From: JABDKJ01 sp964609215
GTDB lineage: Bacteria > Bacteroidota > Bacteroidia > Flavobacteriales_D > JABDKJ01
Length of the DNA: 64,000 nucleotides
Direction: 5' to 3'
Assembly (NCBI GenBank): GCA_964609215.1
Contig: CAZSQZ010000001.1
Location: 248,001-312,000, forward strand
The notes under the pieces are model-generated. The model searched no databases, was not told the origin of the DNA, and was given only the letters and a program-made list of their open reading frames with translations. Both the position numbers and the translations under genes were made by a program. Positions 43,453 through 51,762 of the stretch are shown in pieces (the stretch's first letter is position 1; the number at the start of each line of letters is the position of its first letter).

Positions 43453-44145
43453 TTAATCTTTTACCAATAATTTGAATCCTTTACCATGAATATTGATGAT
43501 TTCTATATCCTTGTCTTCTTTTAAGTGCTTTCTAAGTTTAGCAATATAAACATCCATGCTTCTTCCATTGAAGTAATTATCATCCCCCCAAATTGTATTT
43601 AGGGCATAATTTCTTTCTAGAATATCATTTCTTTTTTTACTTAAAAGATAGAGCAAATCGTTTTCCTTTGTTGTCAGCTTTACAGCAGAGCCATTATTTC
43701 TCAACGACTGCTTATTAGGATCAAAATTGAATTTGCCTATTGCATGTTCCGATGGTTTATCTTCAATATCCATTCCAGACCTTCTTAGAATTGCTTCAAT
43801 TCTAGCTAGCAATTCATCCATACTAAATGGCTTGGTCATATAATCATCAGCTCCAGATTTAAAGCCCTCTAAGGTATCTTCTTTCATGCTCTTTGCAGTT
43901 AAAAACAAAATTGGAATTTTAGGATTTAACTCTCTTATCTCTTTCGCTAATGTAAACCCATCTTTTTTGGGCATCATAACATCTAAAATTAAAAAATCAT
44001 AAGTTGATCTTTTAAATTCGTTAAATCCCTTTTCACCATCAGTCATTAACTTTACCGCATAACCCTTAGCATTCAGGTATTCACTTAAGAGGTTCCCCAG
44101 GTTTGGATCATCTTCTACTAAAAGAACTCTAATTTTTGCTTTCAT
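43453..44145 (-). CDS. OmpR-family response regulator
   Basis: This 230-residue regulator has a receiver domain with Asp55 as phosphoacceptor (FLILDVMMPKKDG), acidic residues EDD near the start, Thr in FLTAKS and Lys105 in YMTKPF. A linker and an OmpR/PhoB winged-helix DNA-binding domain (about 135-228) follow. The open frame extends upstream into the kinase gene, but MKAKIRVLLVEDD at 44145 is the natural start, overlapping the kinase coding region by 17 nt. With the upstream kinase it resembles RprX/RprY-type systems of Bacteroidota. Its targets are unknown. Confidence 0.93.
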   Translation of the reverse strand: MKAKIRVLLVEDDPNLGNLLSEYLNAKGYAVKLMTDGEKGFNEFKRSTYDFLILDVMMPKKDGFTLAKEIRELNPKIPILFLTAKSMKEDTLEGFKSGADDYMTKPFSMDELLARIEAILRRSGMDIEDKPSEHAIGKFNFDPNKQSLRNNGSAVKLTTKENDLLYLLSKKRNDILERNYALNTIWGDDNYFNGRSMDVYIAKLRKHLKEDKDIEIINIHGKGFKLLVKD

Positions 44146-45691
44146 AATCTGTAGGTAATAAAATTGTAAATGTGCTTCCTTTTCCAAGCGTACTTTCCAC
44201 AAATATCTTGCCCAAATGTTTCTCTATAATTACTTTAACGTAATGCAGTCCTAGGCCAAATCCCTTAACATCATGAATATTGCCTTTAGGAACACGATAC
44301 AATTGGTCAAATATTTTTTTCTGGTTTTCTTTTGAAATTCCTATCCCATTATCAATGATTTGAATCTTTATACCATCGGCATCATCAATTGTTCTAATTG
44401 TTATTTTGGGTTTTGAATTGGTGTATTTAATGGCATTATCCAATAAATTATAGAAGACATTGGTAAGATGAATCTTGTCTCCAATAATCAAATTGTTTAG
44501 AGCATTAAACCTTCTTTCAACACTCCCTTCATTAGTATTTAATTGTAATTCAAAGCTTTTAAGCACCTTATTAAATAGAAAATGAACATCTATTTCTTCT
44601 GGTTTAAATTTCATTTTACCTTGATCCAAAACTGCCGTCTTTAGAACATTCTCTACCAAAACGCCTAAGCGATTATTCTCTTCCTTAATCATACCGACAA
44701 ACTTCTTTCTACTATTATCTGACTTTTGCATATCAGGATCAGCCAAGGCTTCACAAGCTAAACTGATAGTAGAAATAGGTGTTTTTAATTCGTGGGTCAT
44801 ATTATTGATAAAGTCATTCTTTATTTCAGACAGTTTTTTCTGCTCAAGAATGGTATTAATTGTATAATAGAAACCTCCAATTATCAAAAGCGTGAAAAGC
44901 CCAGAAACCAGAAAAAAGGGTAGCATAGTACTTAACAAATAACCTCGCTCATTGGGGAAGTTTAATTTTAAGAAATGGGGGTTATCAAAAACTTCGTTCG
45001 CAAAGAGTTGAACTTTAAACTCACTTTTATCAAGACTGGAAAGAGAACGACTTATTTTAGAATATTTAGTATCCATCATCTGATCTGCTATATCAACAAT
45101 AGCAAATGTATATTCCGCACCTATACCCCAAGTTTTTAATTCTTCTCCAATTAATGTGTCCAGATATTGGACATCTAATCGTTCAGACATCGATTGAAAA
45201 ATGTCATTAGACATCATCCCGGAAATCATCTCTTCCAAAAGTAGGCTAATGTCCGGGCTATATTCCGTAATTCTCTTTAGCTCATTTAATGGGTTGGAAA
45301 CATTCTTTATATCCTTAGCATTAAACGTAAAAAGATCAGTGCTACTGCCTCCATAGTTTACGTCAGAAGTGAAAATAAAATTACCGTTCTCAGTCTGTAT
45401 AACTATTGTATCATTAAATACTCCTGAGGGTAATTTTTTAATAGAAGTCCTATGAAGACTATCAATTTTTTCAAAAAGTCTTTGACCAGCTTGATTGCTT
45501 TTTATCCTGTCCAGAGCTTCTTTTCTTTCCAGTTTATAAGAAACATTGGCAAGAGCAGAGTTAACACTTCTCTTGAATTGAGATTTTCTCCATTCGATAT
45601 TATCATTTATGAGTGAAATTTGCACTACTATCAAACCCATAAGCGCAAGGCTCATAATTGCAACCAATATTCTTATTCCCTTCTTATTCAT
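44129..45691 (-). CDS. Sensor histidine kinase, partner of the OmpR-type regulator
   Basis: This 520-residue inner-membrane kinase has TM1 (about 8-28), a periplasmic sensor region of about 220 residues and TM2 (about 252-275). HisKA follows with His300 in NNMTHELKTPIS, then HATPase with the N box YNLLDNAIKYTN, DNGIGISKE and GFGLGLHYVKVI. There is no HAMP domain, only a short linker after TM2. It is transcribed first, followed by the regulator. A perfect -7 element lies 10 nt before the start. It resembles RprX. Confidence 0.93.
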   Translation of the reverse strand: MNKKGIRILVAIMSLALMGLIVVQISLINDNIEWRKSQFKRSVNSALANVSYKLERKEALDRIKSNQAGQRLFEKIDSLHRTSIKKLPSGVFNDTIVIQTENGNFIFTSDVNYGGSSTDLFTFNAKDIKNVSNPLNELKRITEYSPDISLLLEEMISGMMSNDIFQSMSERLDVQYLDTLIGEELKTWGIGAEYTFAIVDIADQMMDTKYSKISRSLSSLDKSEFKVQLFANEVFDNPHFLKLNFPNERGYLLSTMLPFFLVSGLFTLLIIGGFYYTINTILEQKKLSEIKNDFINNMTHELKTPISTISLACEALADPDMQKSDNSRKKFVGMIKEENNRLGVLVENVLKTAVLDQGKMKFKPEEIDVHFLFNKVLKSFELQLNTNEGSVERRFNALNNLIIGDKIHLTNVFYNLLDNAIKYTNSKPKITIRTIDDADGIKIQIIDNGIGISKENQKKIFDQLYRVPKGNIHDVKGFGLGLHYVKVIIEKHLGKIFVESTLGKGSTFTILLPTDYESKN

Positions 45692-45701
45692 TAATCTATA
45701 T

Positions 45702-45709
45702 CAAAAATA
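45702..45709 (-). promoter_or_regulatory. Promoter -7 element for kinase-regulator-dut unit
   Basis: On the minus strand TATTTTTG matches TAnnTTTG and lies 10 nt upstream of the kinase ATG at 45691, predicting a very short leader. No upstream TTG has the expected spacing. Confidence 0.5.
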
Positions 45710-45859
45710 CTCCTGAACTCGGTTATTGTTGTGTAGCTTAACTATTTTTAACAAAGCTTATCTAAAGAAAAAACACAAAGAAATTGTTTAGCCCTCTTTT
45801 ACAGAAGACTAAGAAAAGAATTGGCAAATTCGTTTGCCTAACTTAGAGTTTTAATTGTT

Positions 45860-45979
45860 TCAAGCTGCAGTATTATTCATTCTCTCTTGAATTGCTTTTT
45901 GCCCATTAACAAAAAACCATCCGAACTTCTCATCAAACCACAACTCAAACTTTTTAAAAAAGTTGATAGCTATTTTCAT
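45860..45979 (-). CDS. Candidate 39-residue small protein
   Basis: An ATG-started frame of 39 codons lies 137 nt downstream of pdeM on the same strand. The peptide has a coherent amphipathic and aromatic composition, MKIAINFFKKFELWFDEKFG followed by WFFVNGQKAIQERMNNTAA, with three Trp and seven Phe. Random AT-rich translation would rarely give this. The alternation of hydrophobic and charged residues suggests a membrane-surface helix. I do not recognise a family. No strong ribosome-binding site or promoter is evident. It may be read from the pdeM transcript. Confidence 0.5.
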   Translation of the reverse strand: MKIAINFFKKFELWFDEKFGWFFVNGQKAIQERMNNTAA

Positions 45980-46116
45980 TGAATGCAGGTTTAATTGGTT
46001 TCAATAAAAGTCGAGTTTAAGTTACTCAATTAATAGAACGCTAATAATTGATGGATTGTTGTCTTATTAACAATTAAATAGCGACATGTGTTCCATATTG
46101 ATCTAAGATTAAATTG

Positions 46117-46773
46117 TCAAACCAACAATTTGTGTTTTGCTTCAAATATCTTATTCTCTACAATCGCAAAAACTTTGGCTTGCTTTGATACTTTAATTGT
46201 ATGGGTTCCAGTAAAAACTCCAAAAGCTGGGAGTATCATTTGCTTTCCGTCCATATAGAAACATGGAAACTTAAGACTTTGTAAAGCACTTCCTCTTAAC
46301 CTAACAGCGGGGTGAATGTGACCACAACAATTTAATAGGCTACTCTTTTTGGGTTCATGGGTATAAAGAATCCGATTGCGCCTCAACTCTTTTACTCGAA
46401 GAATATTCGCTTTTTGATATTCCATAATATCAAATGAATCATGGTTGCCTTCTACCAGAATAAAGTTGATTCCTGAGAAGTGATATCTGAGTGCTTTAAA
46501 GTCATCCCACTCAGCGTTCATTTTACTATGAAATAGGTCCCCCAAGATTAAAAGCTCCTTAGGATTATGAAGGTTCAAAATAGCATTGAGTCGTTTAAGG
46601 TTTTCTAGACCCAAGTTTTTAGGAATAGCTATTCCATTTTTTCTGAAGTGCATGGTTTTACCTAAATGCAAGTCACTTAGAATTATACTATTGTTTTGAA
46701 GGTCATGTATATACTTTTCTGGATAAAAAACAAGTTCGTTGCCTTCAATTATATGCTTAATTTTTGCTTGCAA
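46117..46773 (-). CDS. pdeM: Ligase-associated DNA damage response phosphoesterase PdeM
   Basis: This calcineurin-like metallophosphoesterase has about 219 residues, with motifs DLHLGK, GDLFHSK, GNHD and GHIHPAV. PdeM proteins belong to the four-gene ligase-associated repair set (ATP-dependent ligase, metallo-beta-lactamase-fold exonuclease, DEXH helicase, phosphoesterase). The helicase lies 0.7 kb upstream on the same strand; the ligase and exonuclease are not in the window. The open frame starts at GTG 46809, but this is inside the preceding gene's terminator hairpin. TTG at 46773 (MQAKIKHIIEGNELVFYPEK) is therefore the likely start. Confidence 0.9.
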   Translation of the reverse strand: MQAKIKHIIEGNELVFYPEKYIHDLQNNSIILSDLHLGKTMHFRKNGIAIPKNLGLENLKRLNAILNLHNPKELLILGDLFHSKMNAEWDDFKALRYHFSGINFILVEGNHDSFDIMEYQKANILRVKELRRNRILYTHEPKKSSLLNCCGHIHPAVRLRGSALQSLKFPCFYMDGKQMILPAFGVFTGTHTIKVSKQAKVFAIVENKIFEAKHKLLV

Positions 46774-46798
46774 ATGGCCATAAAAATAAAAAAGAAAA

Positions 46799-46822
46799 GG
46801 CCCCCTCACGTTAGAGGGAGCC
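46799..46822 (-). terminator. Terminator after the small exported protein gene
   Basis: On the minus strand GGCTCCCTC pairs with GAGGGGGCC (one G-U pair, 6-nt loop) and is followed by a long U-rich tract (TTTTCTTTTTTATTTTT). It lies about 65 nt after the stop at 46888 and separates that gene from pdeM. Confidence 0.9.
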
Positions 46823-46824
46823 TC

Positions 46825-46876
46825 TTACTAACCTTAACCAAAACAAAAGTTATAAAAAAACTAAACCAAACAACTA
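46825..46876 (-). repeat. Terminator-adjacent repeat, copy B
   Basis: On the plus strand TTACTAACC (46825-46833) and AAACCAAACAACTA (46863-46876) repeat exactly the two blocks of copy A at 36203-36226, separated here by 29 nt. In the plus orientation the second block is followed by ATGAATAAATTC and a stop, as if it were the leader of a lost gene. Confidence 0.5.
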
Positions 46877-46887
46877 TGAATAAATTC

Positions 46888-47346
46888 TTATAGTTCTACA
46901 CGTATTGGTAGCAAGGCCGCAGTGTAGTTATACTCTACAACAAACTCCGTGCCATCTACAAACTTTATAAGTCCAACTGGTTGGTTGTAAACTATTTGCG
47001 CAGAATCTGATGCTTGTGGAAATAGCTTGACTGCGAACTCAACTTCATCAATCAAGAATTCCCCATCTAAATGAGTGTCAATTAAAATTTCTTTGTTTAC
47101 ATATCCCTTTTTTGCAAACCTCAATACATAATTTTGATTCTTATAAGCCTCAAAATTAAATTTGCCATTACTCTTTATTTGAATCTCTTTTACTGCTCCA
47201 TCCTCATTTCTAAGTTGTAATGAGCTTTCTTCAATATCTCCATCTATAACAATGAAGCTTCCTTTAATGTTTATCGTTTCGAGATTTTTCGCTTGGGAAA
47301 ATTGCGCGAATAACAATGCTAATACTAAAAATGCCAGATTTTTCAT
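46888..47346 (-). CDS. Small exported protein of unknown function
   Basis: This 152-residue protein has a clear signal peptide (NLAFLVLALLFAQFSQAKN) followed by two beta-rich parts. The middle (KSNGKFNFEAYKNQNYVLRFAKKGYVNKEI) resembles the folds of carboxypeptidase-regulatory-like beta-sandwiches seen in Bacteroidota envelope proteins. There is no lipobox and no T9SS sorting domain, so it is probably periplasmic. It lies between two ligase-associated repair genes but ends in its own terminator. A link with them is not supported. It begins 163 nt after the helicase stop. Confidence 0.8.
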   Translation of the reverse strand: MKNLAFLVLALLFAQFSQAKNLETINIKGSFIVIDGDIEESSLQLRNEDGAVKEIQIKSNGKFNFEAYKNQNYVLRFAKKGYVNKEILIDTHLDGEFLIDEVEFAVKLFPQASDSAQIVYNQPVGLIKFVDGTEFVVEYNYTAALLPIRVEL

Positions 47347-47509
47347 CTACTTAAATAATTGGTTTCAAAATTCACTTACTAATACAACTTCAAACTTATT
47401 ACCCTACAATTTCATGCCATAAAATTGAAGTCGTTCCTATCAGGAAGTTTAGCGTTGCTTGTTCAGGTTAATAACGAAACAAGTATTTTGTTATTGTTTG
47501 ATGCAGCAA

Positions 47510-49927
47510 TTAAATTGTCATTTTAGCAATTCTTGCAGATAGACTTTCGAAACTTATTTTCTCTCTTAAGCGGTCAACCATTATCGGAAAGCAAAAAGGA
47601 GTGTAGCTAATTGGCTCGGTTATAACGATTTCCTGATTATTTATTCGTTCAAGAGCTTGTCGCAAACGGGTTTCTTCTAACTGAAATTCCAAAGCCTCTT
47701 GAAAAGCTTGACGATACAATAAATTTTCTGGTTCATGTTCTTTAAAAACTTCAAAAAACAACTGTGAAGATGATTGAAGATGTCTTTCTTTTTGTTTGTT
47801 TCCGGGAAAGCCCTTAAAAATCAAACCAGATATCCCAGCAATATCTCGAAATCTTCTCTTGGCCATTTCATTTGCGTTAATACTGTTCTGGATATGCCGA
47901 AACAAATCTGATGTTTCAAAAAGACCTTGTTCCATAGCTTCCTCTAATGGAATTTCTTGATCGGAAAGCAGCTCAAAGCCATAATCATTATAGGCAATAG
48001 AAAAACTAATCTCTTTTATCCTACCTATCCTCCATGCAAAAAGAGAGGCCATTCCTTCATGCACAAATTTACCTTCTATAGGATAGAAAAAAAGATGGTG
48101 GCCATCCTTAGAATGAATTTTTTCAATAAGAAATTCTGTCTGCTTTGGAATATGGCTGAGTTCTTTTTGTTTATCAAAAATGGGCTTAATTTTTCTAACC
48201 TCTTCATCTTTCTTCCCATCAATTGTTCCCATTTCAATTTTCTCTCTAAGAACTTCCGCCAACATAGATGAAAGAGGCAACTTGCCACCGAGCCAAGCTG
48301 GAATTTTTCCAGTATTCTTCTTTGACTTCTTTACCAAAACAGTCATCTCTTTCACACGAATTAATTCTAATGCTCTACCAGCAAACCAAAAAACTTCTCC
48401 TGGTTTCATAGATGAAACAAAATACTCCTCTATATGACCTAAACTAGAGCCTCTTTGATATTTGACATTCAACATTGTTGCTCCTACAATGGTTCCAATG
48501 CTCATTCGGTGTCTTCTTGCCATTCTATTGTCAGCAATTCTCAGAAGACCCTTTTCATCATAAATCACTTTCTTGAATTCATCATAAGCATATAAAGACT
48601 TTCCTCCATTAACTATAAAACTGATACACCAGTTCCATTCTTCCTTAGTTATACTTGAAAAACAAAAGGTGTTCTTTACTTCTTCAAATATATCCGATGG
48701 CAAAAAGCCGTCTGAAACAGATAATGTAACTAAGTATTGAATCAAAACATCAAAGCTTCTTATATGAGGCTCCTTAGCTTCTATCTTTTGTTGTTTGATT
48801 GCTTGCTTAAGAGCTGCTGCTTCTAAAAATTCTAAAGCATGAGTTGGTAAAAAATGAATATTGCTGACCTCTCCGGGTTTATGACCAGAACGTCCTGCTC
48901 TTTGAAAAAATCTGGCAACGCCTTTTGGACCTCCGATTTGAATAATTGCATCTACCGGTCTGAAGTCTACACCCAAATCTAAGCTAGAAGTGCAAACTAC
49001 TGCTTTCAGTCTTCCTTCATGTAGTGCATCTTCAACCCAATTGCGTAGCTCTCTATCAATAGAGCCATGATGCATAGCTATTATGCCTGAAAGTTCTGGA
49101 TGCGTATTTATAAGATGATGATACCAATTCTCACATTGAGATCTGGTATTGGTAAAAATAAGAGTAGATTTATTAGACTCTATAATCGGAATAATTTTTT
49201 CAGATAATCTTAAACCCAAATGCCCTGCCCACGGAAACTTTTCCATTTTATCAGGATAAATGGAATGAACGATATACTTTTTCTTAATTTTTGATTTGAT
49301 AAACTCAAAATCTTCTTGGCCAGTATTTCCGAAAAGAACTTGACCCGCCTGTTGCATATTTCCAATGGTGGCAGAAATACCAAATATTTGCATTTGAGCT
49401 ATTCTTTTTAATCGGGACAAAGCCAGTTCTACCTGAACCGCTCTCTTTGTCCCAATAAGTTCATGCCACTCGTCTACTACAAAAAGCTTAACATTAGCAA
49501 AGTAGTCTTGATAACCCTTAGATGCCAAAAGAATATGTAAGCTTTCTGGAGTTGTAATAAGAATATTGGGTGGAGTTCTTTTTTGTTTTTGCCTCATTGA
49601 AGAACTAGTATCTCCATTTCTAACACCAACAGTCCATTTTAGGCCTAAACCATTTACCGCTTTTTCTGAAGTGATAGCCAACTCCTTTGCTAAAGCTCGA
49701 ATAGGTGATATCCAAATAATTTGAACTCCCTTAGCCTTTGTATTTTGAAACTTTGCTTCTGATAGACAAGCCAGCAATCCAGCATAGGTTTTACCACTTC
49801 CCGTTGGAGCATTTATAAGGCAATTTTTACCTTCTAAATATGCATTCCATGCAGATTTTTGAAAACTAAGAGGAGACCATGAAAGTTGGTCAAACCAGAT
49901 TTGAATGGGTTTAAGAGATTTTCGCAA
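47510..49927 (-). CDS. Ligase-associated DNA damage response DEXH-box helicase (Lhr-like)
   Basis: This 805-residue superfamily 2 helicase has Walker A in NAPTGSGKTYAG, motif Ia SPIRALAKEL, motif II DEWHEL (a DExH variant), motif III SATIGN and motif VI QRAGRSGHKPGE. A winged-helix and C-terminal Lhr-type region follow. Length is close to that of the ligase-associated Lhr group. It is expected to unwind damaged DNA together with PdeM, an exonuclease and an ATP-dependent ligase, of which only PdeM is nearby. A 76-residue gene of unknown function precedes it by 21 nt and is probably co-transcribed. Confidence 0.93.
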   Translation of the reverse strand: MRKSLKPIQIWFDQLSWSPLSFQKSAWNAYLEGKNCLINAPTGSGKTYAGLLACLSEAKFQNTKAKGVQIIWISPIRALAKELAITSEKAVNGLGLKWTVGVRNGDTSSSMRQKQKRTPPNILITTPESLHILLASKGYQDYFANVKLFVVDEWHELIGTKRAVQVELALSRLKRIAQMQIFGISATIGNMQQAGQVLFGNTGQEDFEFIKSKIKKKYIVHSIYPDKMEKFPWAGHLGLRLSEKIIPIIESNKSTLIFTNTRSQCENWYHHLINTHPELSGIIAMHHGSIDRELRNWVEDALHEGRLKAVVCTSSLDLGVDFRPVDAIIQIGGPKGVARFFQRAGRSGHKPGEVSNIHFLPTHALEFLEAAALKQAIKQQKIEAKEPHIRSFDVLIQYLVTLSVSDGFLPSDIFEEVKNTFCFSSITKEEWNWCISFIVNGGKSLYAYDEFKKVIYDEKGLLRIADNRMARRHRMSIGTIVGATMLNVKYQRGSSLGHIEEYFVSSMKPGEVFWFAGRALELIRVKEMTVLVKKSKKNTGKIPAWLGGKLPLSSMLAEVLREKIEMGTIDGKKDEEVRKIKPIFDKQKELSHIPKQTEFLIEKIHSKDGHHLFFYPIEGKFVHEGMASLFAWRIGRIKEISFSIAYNDYGFELLSDQEIPLEEAMEQGLFETSDLFRHIQNSINANEMAKRRFRDIAGISGLIFKGFPGNKQKERHLQSSSQLFFEVFKEHEPENLLYRQAFQEALEFQLEETRLRQALERINNQEIVITEPISYTPFCFPIMVDRLREKISFESLSARIAKMTI

Positions 49928-49948
49928 AGCCCATAAAAAAACAAAAAA

Positions 49949-50179
49949 TTAAGATGCCATTGCAGGAATAATTTCTACCCCTAGAATATCTTCTTCAGCA
50001 ATAAAACTTAATCGACTTTGAACCTTTTGATTGGTTTTGTCCTGAGCAAGAGCCTTAAACGTTTCTACGCTAGCAAAAAGTAGCTCTCCGTTTTCTGACC
50101 AAATAACACCAAAAACCTCTTTACCAGAGCGAAGTTTAAATCTGCATGGCTGATTAAAATAAGCTTTTAGACCTGACAT
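49949..50179 (-). CDS. 76-residue protein upstream of the ligase-associated helicase
   Basis: This small soluble protein has no signal peptide or membrane segment. The sequence alternates short strands (FKLRSGKEVFGVIWSENGEL) with an Sm-like or SH3-like look: a hydrophobic beta pattern with central glycine, then LSFIAEEDILGVEII at the C-terminus. I do not recognise a family. It is 21 nt upstream of the helicase gene on the same strand and likely shares its mRNA. A function in the same repair process is only a positional inference. Confidence 0.75.
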   Translation of the reverse strand: MSGLKAYFNQPCRFKLRSGKEVFGVIWSENGELLFASVETFKALAQDKTNQKVQSRLSFIAEEDILGVEIIPAMAS

Positions 50180-50363
50180 AAAATAGATTCTAATTCGCCA
50201 TCAAATTAGCTATTTGAAGCTTTCATGTAAATCCTATTTATGAACATCTCATTAACAATCCATGTAATTTGCTGTATTCTAATTTCTTAAATGGTGAAAA
50301 AAAATAAACATGCATTAGTTTCTATATAATAATCCAGAATAGCATGGGCCACAATTTATTGAA

Positions 50364-50371
50364 TACATTTG
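50364..50371 (+). promoter_or_regulatory. Promoter -7 element for the CBS-domain membrane protein gene
   Basis: TACATTTG matches TAnnTTTG perfectly and lies 19 nt before the ATG at 50391. No -33 TTG is at the expected spacing. Confidence 0.5.
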
Positions 50372-50390
50372 TCCGAGAACATTTAATGGA

Positions 50391-51662
50391 ATGCCAACAG
50401 ATATTATCATAATAATAGTTTCATTACTCTTTTCTGCATTTTTCTCTGGAATTGAGATAGCATTCATATCTGCCAATCGCTTACAAATAGAACTTGAGAA
50501 AGAGCAAGGAAAATTCTCCAGTAAAATTATTTCTAATTTTCAGCAAAACAGATCACGATTTGTTGCTGCGCTATTAGTAGGAAATAATATTTGTCTAGTT
50601 ATCTATGGAATCTATATGGGTAAATTAATTATTGACTTACTTTTCCCCATTTATGCCGATTCGGACTCCATTCCTTTTCTAATCATTTTTGCTCAAACAA
50701 TTATTTCTACGCTGGTTGTACTAATTACTGCAGAGTTTTTACCTAAAGCAATTTTTAGAATAAATCCGAATGGGATACTTAATTTCTTTTCTGCACTGCT
50801 TTTTGCGCTGTACTATGCCATTCTAATAATTCCAGCACTTATTATAAACTGGATCTCTAAAGTATTATTAACTACTTTTTTTAAAGTTGATGTCTCTGAT
50901 GAACAACCCATCTTCGGAAAAATCGACTTAAATAATTATCTGAAAAGATTTACGGAAGTAGAAGGCGATGATACTGATGTTGAAACCGAAATTCAGATTT
51001 TTCAAAACGCCTTGGAATTTGATAAAATTAAGGCTAGAGAATGTATGATCCCCAGAAATGAAATTCTTGCCTTTGAATTAGAAGATGATTTAGAACTCAT
51101 TAGGCAAAATTTTATTGATAAAGGCTATTCTAAAATACTTATTTACCGAGATAATATTGATAACATCATTGGTTATGTGCATTGTAATGAATTATTCAAA
51201 AAACCGGAAGCGATTAAATCAATATTACTACCAACCACGTTTATAGCTGAATCTACTCCTGCAGATCAGATTTTGAAGGAGTTCATAAAGAAGAAAAGAC
51301 AGGTAGCAATAGTTTTAGACGAGTTTGGAGGCACTGCAGGAATGTTGACAATAGAAGATATTGTAGAAGAAATTTTTGGTGAAATAGAAGACGAGCATGA
51401 TTTGGAAGCGCTGCTTGAAAGACAAACTTCAAATAATGAATTTCTGCTTTCTGCAAGACATGAAATCGACTACCTTAATGAAAAGTACAAGCTAAATTTG
51501 CCACAAACAGAAGACTTTGATACCGTAGCAGGTTTAATAATAAATCGCTTGGAAGATATTCCTCCTAAAAACAGTATTGTGGAAGTTGGAAGGTTCAAAT
51601 TCACCATACTAAAGGTGGCTAACAATAAAATAGAAGCTGTTCGGCTTACTTTATTGGACTGA
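50391..51662 (+). CDS. CNNM/CBS-domain 'hemolysin' family membrane protein
   Basis: This 423-residue protein has an N-terminal CNNM (DUF21) membrane domain of three to four helices (about 1-165, starting FSAFFSGIEIAFISANR). A CBS pair (about 205-335) has MIPRNEILAF, GYSKILIYRDNIDNIIGYVH and FGGTAGMLTIEDIVEEIFGE. A C-terminal CorC_HlyC domain (about 345-423) follows. Family members are Mg2+/Co2+ efflux-related transporters; the hemolysin name is historical. The gliding protein GldE belongs to the same superfamily, and I cannot exclude that relation. It precedes the PpiD-like gene by about 100 nt. Confidence 0.9.
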   Translation: MPTDIIIIIVSLLFSAFFSGIEIAFISANRLQIELEKEQGKFSSKIISNFQQNRSRFVAALLVGNNICLVIYGIYMGKLIIDLLFPIYADSDSIPFLIIFAQTIISTLVVLITAEFLPKAIFRINPNGILNFFSALLFALYYAILIIPALIINWISKVLLTTFFKVDVSDEQPIFGKIDLNNYLKRFTEVEGDDTDVETEIQIFQNALEFDKIKARECMIPRNEILAFELEDDLELIRQNFIDKGYSKILIYRDNIDNIIGYVHCNELFKKPEAIKSILLPTTFIAESTPADQILKEFIKKKRQVAIVLDEFGGTAGMLTIEDIVEEIFGEIEDEHDLEALLERQTSNNEFLLSARHEIDYLNEKYKLNLPQTEDFDTVAGLIINRLEDIPPKNSIVEVGRFKFTILKVANNKIEAVRLTLLD

Positions 51663-51762
51663 TTCTATCTTTTATATATAAAATTAAGGCACTATATTCG
51701 CGAACTATTTGAGCCAAAGGCTCGTAGATGAAGAAATTTATAGCATTTTAAGATAGACCATT

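Larger units (their letters stand above)
45692..46116. other. Intergenic region between the sensor kinase and pdeM
   Basis: This 425-nt gap holds the kinase promoter element (45702-45709) and one short candidate gene on the minus strand (45860-45979). The remainder is AT-rich without recognisable RNA genes, repeats or terminators. A weak 7-bp inverted repeat (AAATTGT at 46111-46117, ACAATTT at 46125-46131) overlaps the pdeM stop. Confidence 0.5.

Noticed and set aside
46876..46893. Five-codon ATG frame after repeat copy B
   Set aside because: Too short to be a credible gene; mentioned only as a possible relic of a start region.
50180..50390. Additional small genes in the gap before the CBS-domain gene
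   Set aside because: Only frames of about 16 codons with no coding character were seen; the gap holds just the promoter element.
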